Shown here: piece by piece, positions 5,411 through 8,789 of the stretch
How the letters are laid out: every line of letters starts with the position of its first letter
How positions within the stretch are numbered: position 1 is the first letter of the stretch
NCBI GenBank assembly: GCA_028751055.1
Contig: JAQZDD010000026.1
Location: 1-8,789 of the forward strand
Reading direction: 5' to 3'
Length of the DNA stretch: 8,789 bases
DNA from: Euryarchaeota archaeon Ods04
GTDB lineage: Archaea > Halobacteriota > Halobacteria > Halobacteriales > Halorutilaceae
Notes under the pieces: generated by a model
Databases searched by the model: none
What the model was told of the DNA's origin: nothing
Seen by the model: only the letters and a program-made list of their open reading frames with translations
Position numbers and translations under genes: made by a program

Positions 5411-6253
5411 GTAGCTGCCTTCGAAGACCACGTCGCCGCAGTCGTCGCATTCGAGCGTGACGTTGACCAAGTTCGACCTACAGCAGGAGTCGACGTTCTC
5501 CTCGACGGGCGACACTTCTCCGTCGCACGACGGACAGTCTTCGAGGAAGACACGCAGGCTGGCTATCACACGCGACCTCTCGCGTGGCGACATCGACTCC
5601 CACGACTCGCACCAGTCTTCGAGTTCCTTCTCGGCTGTCAGGTCGGCGAGGAAAGCGGCGTGCGACTTCCACGACGCTATACGGTCGCCTTCGAACCGGA
5701 CAGCCAGCCGTCCGTTTGACTCCAGAGTCAGAGCGTCGGCGTCTACCTGTATCGAGTCCGCGAGCAGACGCGTCTCGGTTTCACGTCCCGCCTGTCTCGT
5801 CTCCTCTATCCTGCTCGACCACGACTCACGGAATCCGGGTGTGAGACAGAGGTCGTCGACATCTTCGCAAGCCTGTATCACGCCCGAGGACATCAGGACG
5901 CGGTCTATCTCGGTGACTTCGCTCTCTGCTTCGCCGTTCATCTCCGCGCCGCTTGCCACGCCGCCGTCGGTCGCACCTGCTCCCTCTACGGTCTCAGCCT
6001 TGTCGAACAGCCTGAGAACCGACTCGGGGAAGTACCTGCTGGTTATCGTCGGTGTGCCCGGCACTAAGTAGCCGCGCAGGTAGATGACGCCCACGGAGAC
6101 GACGAAGACGGCTACTCCGAGCGGTATCCAAGCCACCGAGACGGCTGCCGCTACCACTACAGCTATCACGAGGTTGAGTACCGTGCACGGTGGACATCTG
6201 TTCTCGCCTGTGTACTCAGGCTGTCTTACTCTGTCGAGTGTTGTCAGTTTCAT
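5405..6253 (-). CDS. Conserved haloarchaeal membrane protein with C-terminal zinc ribbon
   Basis: The 282-residue protein begins MKLTTLDRVRQPEYTGENRC, which I recognise as a conserved haloarchaeal opening of a family without assigned function. CPPC at 20-23 is followed by two adjacent transmembrane segments (about 25-42 and 44-60), then the conserved GYLVPGTPTIT (61-71). A variable acidic/Gly-Ala linker covers 86-112. The cytoplasmic part includes LCLTPGFRESW and ends in a zinc-ribbon-like region with CPSC (240-243), CC (257-258) and CDDC (269-272). I chose the ATG at 6253 over upstream GTG and TTG codons because the family starts with MKL and a TATA-like box sits about 32 bases ahead. The gene is convergent with the operon (15-base gap) and divergent from the TrmB gene. 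It may be a membrane-linked regulatory or assembly factor, which is inference only. Confidence 0.82.
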   Translation of the reverse strand: MKLTTLDRVRQPEYTGENRCPPCTVLNLVIAVVVAAAVSVAWIPLGVAVFVVSVGVIYLRGYLVPGTPTITSRYFPESVLRLFDKAETVEGAGATDGGVASGAEMNGEAESEVTEIDRVLMSSGVIQACEDVDDLCLTPGFRESWSSRIEETRQAGRETETRLLADSIQVDADALTLESNGRLAVRFEGDRIASWKSHAAFLADLTAEKELEDWCESWESMSPRERSRVIASLRVFLEDCPSCDGEVSPVEENVDSCCRSNLVNVTLECDDCGDVVFEGSYK

Positions 6254-6280
6254 GGACACGGTAAGTTCCACTCCTTGGTA

Positions 6281-6289
6281 CAAAAGTAA
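6281..6289 (-). promoter_or_regulatory. Putative promoter of the zinc-ribbon membrane protein gene
   Basis: On the minus strand TTACTTTTG is the most A/T-rich block upstream of the ATG at 6253. Its centre is about 32 bases away, which predicts a leader of about five bases. Confidence 0.35.
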
Positions 6290-6292
6290 TTA

Positions 6293-6399
6293 CCGGCTAA
6301 CTACGTTCCAAAACTTCTGTACCGCTTTTCCGGAAAGAACTCCGCCGACAGGTTACGTCTCAGGCGTACGTCCCCGAAAGTAACAGCCGGTTAACGACG
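6293..6399. repeat. Repeated CCGG(C/T)TAAC(T/G)ACG motif flanking a palindrome between divergent genes
   Basis: CCGGCTAACTACG (6293-6305) and CCGGTTAACGACG (6387-6399) agree at 11 of 13 positions, 94 bases apart. Between them lies the perfect ten-base palindrome TTTCCGGAAA (6327-6336). The 288-base space between the divergent genes starting at 6253 and 6542 contains no convincing gene. These are candidate operators for one or both genes, perhaps for the adjacent TrmB-type regulator. Confidence 0.35.
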
Positions 6400-6431
6400 G
6401 ATAGGGCGCGCCTGAGCGTCCACACGGGTGC

Positions 6432-6440
6432 GTATAACAA
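6432..6440 (+). promoter_or_regulatory. Putative TATA box of the TrmB-family gene
   Basis: GTATAACAA is the best TATA-like block ahead of the gene. It predicts a start near 6463 and a leader of about 80 bases to the ATG at 6542, or about 28 bases to the in-frame ATG at 6491. The start of the protein is therefore not fully settled. Confidence 0.3.
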
Positions 6441-6541
6441 AGAGCGTATGTACTCTACCGACTACCGGAACCCGAAGACTGCCACGAGACATGACGTGGC
6501 TGAGATGGATGAGCCAAGGTTCTGACAGAGGTACGAGACAG

Positions 6542-7342
6542 ATGGGGGACAAGGAAGAGAACGGGAAGGGAGAAAACGTCAAGCTTGCGACCGAGACGCT
6601 ACAACAGCTCGGTCTGAAGGAGTACGAGGCTAAGGTGTTCGTCGCTCTGTGCCGTGTCCCGATGAGCACGGCGAAGAGGGTGAGCGAGCTTTCGGGCGTT
6701 CCACGTCCGCGTGTATACGACGCGATACGTATACTCGAAGCGCGAGGACTCGTTGAGGTGGAGCATTCGAGTCCCAAGAAGTTCCGTTCCATATCCCTTG
6801 ACGAGGCGACCAAGATACTTCAGGAGAGGTACGACGACCGTATCGACAGACTGAGAGGGGCGTTGAACGAAGTCGAGGAGGTCGACGCCGACGAGAAGGG
6901 ACAGGAACACGAGGTCTGGTCGATGTCCGACACGAAGTCGATAGACGGAAGAGCGAAAGAGATGGTCGAGGAAGCCGAGCGCGAGATAATCTTCGCCGTA
7001 GGCACACGACACCTTCTGAACCAGACGGTCGTTGGAAGCCTGAAACAGGTCGACGACGAGGTCGAACTGCTCGTCGGCGTCCCGCCGGGGCTACGCGACC
7101 GTGTACGTGAAGAGGTCGGCGTTGAGGGAGTGCGCATCCTGAACTCGGACCTCAGCTGGCTCGGCGGCGAATCCGACGCGTCCGACGACGAACCCGTCGT
7201 GGGGCGGCTTGTGCTCGTCGACCGCGAGAAGGTTCTCGTAAGCTCGTTCGTCGCGGATACTATGGACGAGCACGCTATCTTCGGAACCGGCTTCGGCAAC
7301 GGTCTCGTCACCGTGGCACGTAATCTTATGACTAAGAAGTAG
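6542..7342 (+). CDS. TrmB-family transcriptional regulator
   Basis: The 266-residue protein has the TrmB winged-helix domain at about 16-87: LQQLGLKEYEAKVFVAL (20-36), the recognition region VSELSGVPRPRVYDAIRILE (47-66) and the wing GLVEVEHSSPKKFRSI (69-84). A helical coiled-coil-like stretch (90-114) follows. The C-terminal domain (124-264), with EREIIFAVGT and a conserved-looking AIFGTGFGNGLV ending, resembles the effector or dimer half of haloarchaeal TrmB-like proteins. Such regulators bind DNA as dimers, and in known members respond to sugars or other metabolites. The effector here cannot be read from the sequence. In-frame ATGs at 6491 and 6509 would add residues unlike the family, while 6542 has GAGG ten bases ahead. 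The gene is divergent from the zinc-ribbon membrane protein gene. Confidence 0.85.
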   Translation: MGDKEENGKGENVKLATETLQQLGLKEYEAKVFVALCRVPMSTAKRVSELSGVPRPRVYDAIRILEARGLVEVEHSSPKKFRSISLDEATKILQERYDDRIDRLRGALNEVEEVDADEKGQEHEVWSMSDTKSIDGRAKEMVEEAEREIIFAVGTRHLLNQTVVGSLKQVDDEVELLVGVPPGLRDRVREEVGVEGVRILNSDLSWLGGESDASDDEPVVGRLVLVDREKVLVSSFVADTMDEHAIFGTGFGNGLVTVARNLMTKK

Positions 7343-7354
7343 GACAGAGAAGAG

Positions 7355-7370
7355 CGGCACGCACGTGCCG
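7355..7370. terminator. Hairpin between convergent genes
   Basis: CGGCAC (7355-7360) and GTGCCG (7365-7370) pair around GCAC. The stem fills the 30-base gap between the stops of the convergent genes ending at 7342 and 7373. It may serve both strands, but no long T tract adjoins it. Confidence 0.4.
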
Positions 7371-7372
7371 TC

Positions 7373-7885
7373 TCATCCGTCATTCCTGTTCGAGACCACG
7401 ACGTAGAGTGACACGGCGAAGATAGCCATGAAAAAGAGCACAGCAAGCAGTCCGACACCTGCGGAAACGACGTTAAACTCCATCGCAAAGATAACACCCC
7501 CGACAGCAACGACGCCCAACAGACTCAGCAACGCGCATACTTCCGCCCACGCCGTGCCGTCGTCTTCGGACTCGTATGTTACGTACTTTTTTACCTCGTC
7601 TATACGTTCACCCGGCTCTACCTCGTTGGAGTCGCACCTCACCACACCAGCCTCTTCGAGCTTAGACAGATGGTTCTGGTGTAGCGTGACGTAGACGCTC
7701 TTACGCACCTCACTCGGTGGCGGCGACTCCCCTGTCTCCATCTCGGCTATCCGCTCAGAGAGGTCGCGCACGGACACCGCGCCCTCGGATTCGAGCAGGC
7801 ACTTGATGGCACGCCTGCGCCTCTCGTTACGGAGTATGTCGTGAACATCAGTGGGACTAACCCCCCTTTGACTCCCCTCCAACAT
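7373..7885 (-). CDS. Winged-helix (DUF7344-type) protein with two membrane helices
   Basis: The 170-residue protein has an N-terminal winged helix at about 8-88, with VSPTDVHDILRNERRRRAIK (9-28), SVRDLSERIAEMETGE (38-53), and VRKSVYVTLHQNHLSKLEEA (60-79). This is the pattern of the haloarchaeal DUF7344 domain. An acidic spacer leads to two hydrophobic helices (about 113-134 and 139-164) and a short polar end. It is probably a membrane-tethered DNA-binding regulator, with its target unknown. The ATG at 7885 is chosen because a strong TATA box (7909-7919) puts the transcription start within a few bases of it, so the mRNA should be leaderless. The frame stays open upstream to 8065, but that part crosses the promoter and is not credible coding sequence. 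Confidence 0.85.
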   Translation of the reverse strand: MLEGSQRGVSPTDVHDILRNERRRRAIKCLLESEGAVSVRDLSERIAEMETGESPPPSEVRKSVYVTLHQNHLSKLEEAGVVRCDSNEVEPGERIDEVKKYVTYESEDDGTAWAEVCALLSLLGVVAVGGVIFAMEFNVVSAGVGLLAVLFFMAIFAVSLYVVVSNRNDG

Positions 7886-7908
7886 GGGACTGGTAATGAG
7901 AGTGCGAG

Positions 7909-7919
7909 TTTTATATAAG
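7909..7919 (-). promoter_or_regulatory. TATA box for a leaderless transcript of the winged-helix gene
   Basis: On the minus strand CTTATATAAAA is the best archaeal TATA box in the window. Its centre is about 29 bases before the ATG at 7885, so the transcript should begin at or within three bases of the start codon. Confidence 0.75.
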
Positions 7920-7926
7920 CAGTTGT

Positions 7927-7953
7927 TTTTGATTATCTGAGTCCTTTTGATTA
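7927..7953 (-). repeat. Tandem TAATCAAAA sites upstream of the TATA box
   Basis: TTTTGATTA occurs at 7927-7935 and 7945-7953, which on the minus strand gives two TAATCAAAA copies 18 bases apart. They lie roughly 40-50 and 60-67 bases ahead of the predicted transcription start, just upstream of the TATA box. This is a plausible activator-binding arrangement for the winged-helix gene. Confidence 0.45.
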
Positions 7954-7985
7954 AGCGAGTAAACGTGTCCGAGACTGCACATAAT

Positions 7986-8040
7986 AAAAAGCCCGGCCGT
8001 GTGTACGACCGGGCGGGCACGTGTCCGGTCGTAGGGTTGG
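7986..8040 (-). ncRNA. Candidate small RNA ending in a hairpin and T5 tract
   Basis: Read on the minus strand, GCCCGGTCGT (8014-8005), a four-base loop and ACGGCCGGGC (8000-7991) form a ten-base stem with one mismatch, followed directly by TTTTT (7990-7986). This resembles an intrinsic terminator. A possible TATA element (TTTATG at 8068-8063, in a palindrome) predicts a start near 8040 and an RNA of about 55 bases. The 8005-8012 segment can also pair perfectly with 8025-8032, so two structures exclude each other. No open frame of useful length was seen. Alternatively, this is only the terminator of a gene disrupted by the insertion sequence. Confidence 0.3.
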
Positions 8041-8050
8041 GACGTACGTC
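8041..8050. repeat. Perfect palindrome GACGTACGTC
   Basis: A ten-base perfect palindrome lies between the candidate hairpins (7991-8032) and the palindrome at 8064-8075. It could be a regulator site. No known consensus was recognised. Confidence 0.35.
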
Positions 8051-8063
8051 GGACGCGTGCCAC

Positions 8064-8075
8064 ATAAACGTTTAT
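8064..8075. repeat. Perfect palindrome ATAAACGTTTAT
   Basis: This twelve-base perfect palindrome lies 18 bases before the insertion sequence. Each half resembles a TATA element, so it could act in both directions: leftward for the candidate small RNA, or rightward toward the transposase. Confidence 0.4.
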
Positions 8076-8092
8076 CTTGTCCCCATATAGCC

Positions 8093-8109
8093 GGCGGTGT
8101 TCAGATAAG
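8093..8109 (+). repeat. Left terminal inverted repeat of the IS6 element
   Basis: GGCGGTGTTCAGATAAG. Its GTGTTCAGATAAG part (8097-8109) is the exact reverse complement of the right end. The outermost GGCG cannot be checked against the right end. Confidence 0.8.
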
Positions 8110-8126
8110 GAATGAATAAAGAATGA

Positions 8127-8154
8127 GGCATGGCGTTTTCTGAGTGTTCATGCC
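8127..8154 (+). promoter_or_regulatory. Stem covering the transposase start codon
   Basis: GGCATG (8127-8132) pairs with CATGCC (8149-8154), which contains the ATG at 8150. An additional G-U pair is possible. In mRNA that includes 8127 this would hide the start codon, a known way for insertion sequences to limit transposase synthesis. The stem is short, so the effect is uncertain. Confidence 0.3.
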
Positions 8155-8785
8155 AAAAAACGCACGCCTCAGCAAGGATATAGACGCGATTGAGTTAGGT
8201 TTTGTGGAACGAGAAGCGACACCCAAGTTTGCTATGAAGCTCGGTATTCAGATGCACTTGGCTGGATTATCGCTCTCGAATACCGTGTCAGTTCTTAGCT
8301 CATTGGGTGTCGAGCGCGCCCGTTCGACCGTCCATAACTGGGTACACAAGGCGAATTTACAGCCAGACGATGACATGAATCCGAATCAGGTGGCGGTAGA
8401 CGAAACCGTGATTCGACTCAACGATGACTTGTACTGGCTGTACATGGCTGTCGATCCCGACACTAACGACGTTCTCCATACGAAGCTTCAGCCAACAAGA
8501 AATCACTATACGGCGAAAGATTTTATGCTAGAGTTAATCGAGAAACATGACCTCGACGAGAGCTTGTTTCTCGTCGACGGTAACCTTTCTCTTCATGATG
8601 CTTGTCGCTATCACTCTCTCCGATTCCGGTACGAAAAACATGGGAATCGGAACTCCGTAGAACGCGTCTTCCGTGAAGTAAAACGCCGTACTCATGCCTT
8701 CTCAAACAACTTTAGCAACGCTCGCCTCCGAACAGCCGACGACTGGCTTAAGTCGTTCTCCTTCGCTTGGAATATGCTTATCTGA
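8150..8785 (+). CDS. IS6-family DDE transposase
   Basis: The 211-residue protein is full length and matches the haloarchaeal IS6 pattern. A helix-turn-helix region covers about 36-66, including the conserved LAGLSLSNTVSVL (38-50) and RARSTVHNWVHKA (56-68). The catalytic residues are D84 (VAVDETVI), D143 (FLVDGN) and E171 (HGNRNSVERVFREVKRRT), and WNMLI ends the protein. It catalyses replicative transposition of the surrounding element. The ATG at 8150 is chosen over the in-frame GTG at 8144, since family members start with MP. The TGA stop lies inside the right terminal repeat. All three catalytic residues are intact, so the element may be active. Confidence 0.93.
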   Translation: MPKNARLSKDIDAIELGFVEREATPKFAMKLGIQMHLAGLSLSNTVSVLSSLGVERARSTVHNWVHKANLQPDDDMNPNQVAVDETVIRLNDDLYWLYMAVDPDTNDVLHTKLQPTRNHYTAKDFMLELIEKHDLDESLFLVDGNLSLHDACRYHSLRFRYEKHGNRNSVERVFREVKRRTHAFSNNFSNARLRTADDWLKSFSFAWNMLI

Positions 8786-8789
8786 ACAC
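8777..8789 (-). repeat. Right terminal inverted repeat of the IS6 element (cut by window edge)
   Basis: CTTATCTGAACAC is the reverse complement of 8097-8109. The transposase stop codon TGA (8783-8785) lies within it. About four outer bases are probably beyond the window. Confidence 0.8.

Larger units (their letters stand above)
8093..8789 (+). mobile_element. IS6-family insertion sequence, right tip at window edge
   Basis: The left end GGCGGTGTTCAGATAAG (8093-8109) is matched by the inverted right end CTTATCTGAACAC (8777-8789), with 13 of 13 visible bases complementary. The last few bases of the right repeat fall outside the window. The total of about 700 bases with a single transposase gene is typical of haloarchaeal IS6 elements. 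The element is visibly more A/T-rich than its surroundings and uses ATT for Ile (3 of 6), a codon the flanking genes rarely use. IS6 elements make eight-base target duplications. ATATAGCC (8085-8092) would be the left copy, but the right copy cannot be seen. Confidence 0.88.

Noticed and set aside
5457..6071. Plus-strand frame of 204 codons opposite the zinc-ribbon protein
   Set aside because: It is Ser/Arg/Thr-rich antisense sequence. The minus-strand product has membrane helices and zinc-binding cysteines.
7886..8065. Upstream extension of the winged-helix gene to 8065
   Set aside because: The extra 60 codons cross the TATA box, the tandem repeats and the hairpin. They are not acidic and do not fit the family's N-terminus.
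8041..8092. tRNA or attachment site next to the insertion sequence
   Set aside because: No cloverleaf or T-loop sequence was found on either strand, and the palindromes do not fit tRNA arms.

Overview
The window reads as chromosome or megaplasmid DNA of an extremely halophilic archaeon. The proteins are very rich in Asp and Glu. Several genes start at or just after a TATA-like box, as in leaderless archaeal transcripts, and the recognisable families are archaeal: Orc1/Cdc6, TrmB, a DUF7344-type winged helix, DUF1102 secreted proteins and a haloarchaeal-type IS6 transposase. The genes use ATA for isoleucine often (7 of 17 Ile codons in the gene at 1046-2008) and AGA/AGG for arginine, which is unusual for typical haloarchaea and suggests a less common lineage.

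Layout. (1) Positions 1-2008 hold two exported proteins, one cut by the left edge, that share a cysteine-containing C-terminal region behind different N-terminal modules. (2) Positions 2179-3081 encode a short Orc1/Cdc6-like AAA+ protein that lacks the C-terminal winged-helix DNA-binding domain. (3) Positions 3175-3590 hold a doubtful 44-residue ORF joined by ATGA to a small three-helix membrane protein. (4) Positions 3765-5389 are a tight two-gene operon (ATGA overlap): a Tat-type DUF1102 protein followed by a membrane-anchored beta-rich partner. (5) Positions 5405-6253 (minus) encode a conserved haloarchaeal membrane protein with a C-terminal zinc ribbon, convergent with the operon. (6) Positions 6542-7342 encode a TrmB-family regulator, and 7373-7885 (minus) a winged-helix membrane protein. 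(7) Positions 7900-8092 are a gene-free stretch dense in palindromes and repeats, including a possible minus-strand small RNA. (8) Positions 8093-8789 are an essentially complete, AT-richer IS6-family insertion sequence whose right inverted repeat runs into the end of the window.

Together this looks like an accessory cell-surface or secretome locus: at least four exported beta-rich proteins, three with paired cysteines, alongside membrane proteins and two transcription regulators, with an insertion sequence at its flank. The genes at 1046 and 2179 have closely matching promoters (TAACG, five bases, then TTGAATAAGT), so the exported protein and the odd Cdc6-like ATPase may be co-regulated. No tRNA, rRNA, CRISPR array or origin-recognition-box cluster was recognised.
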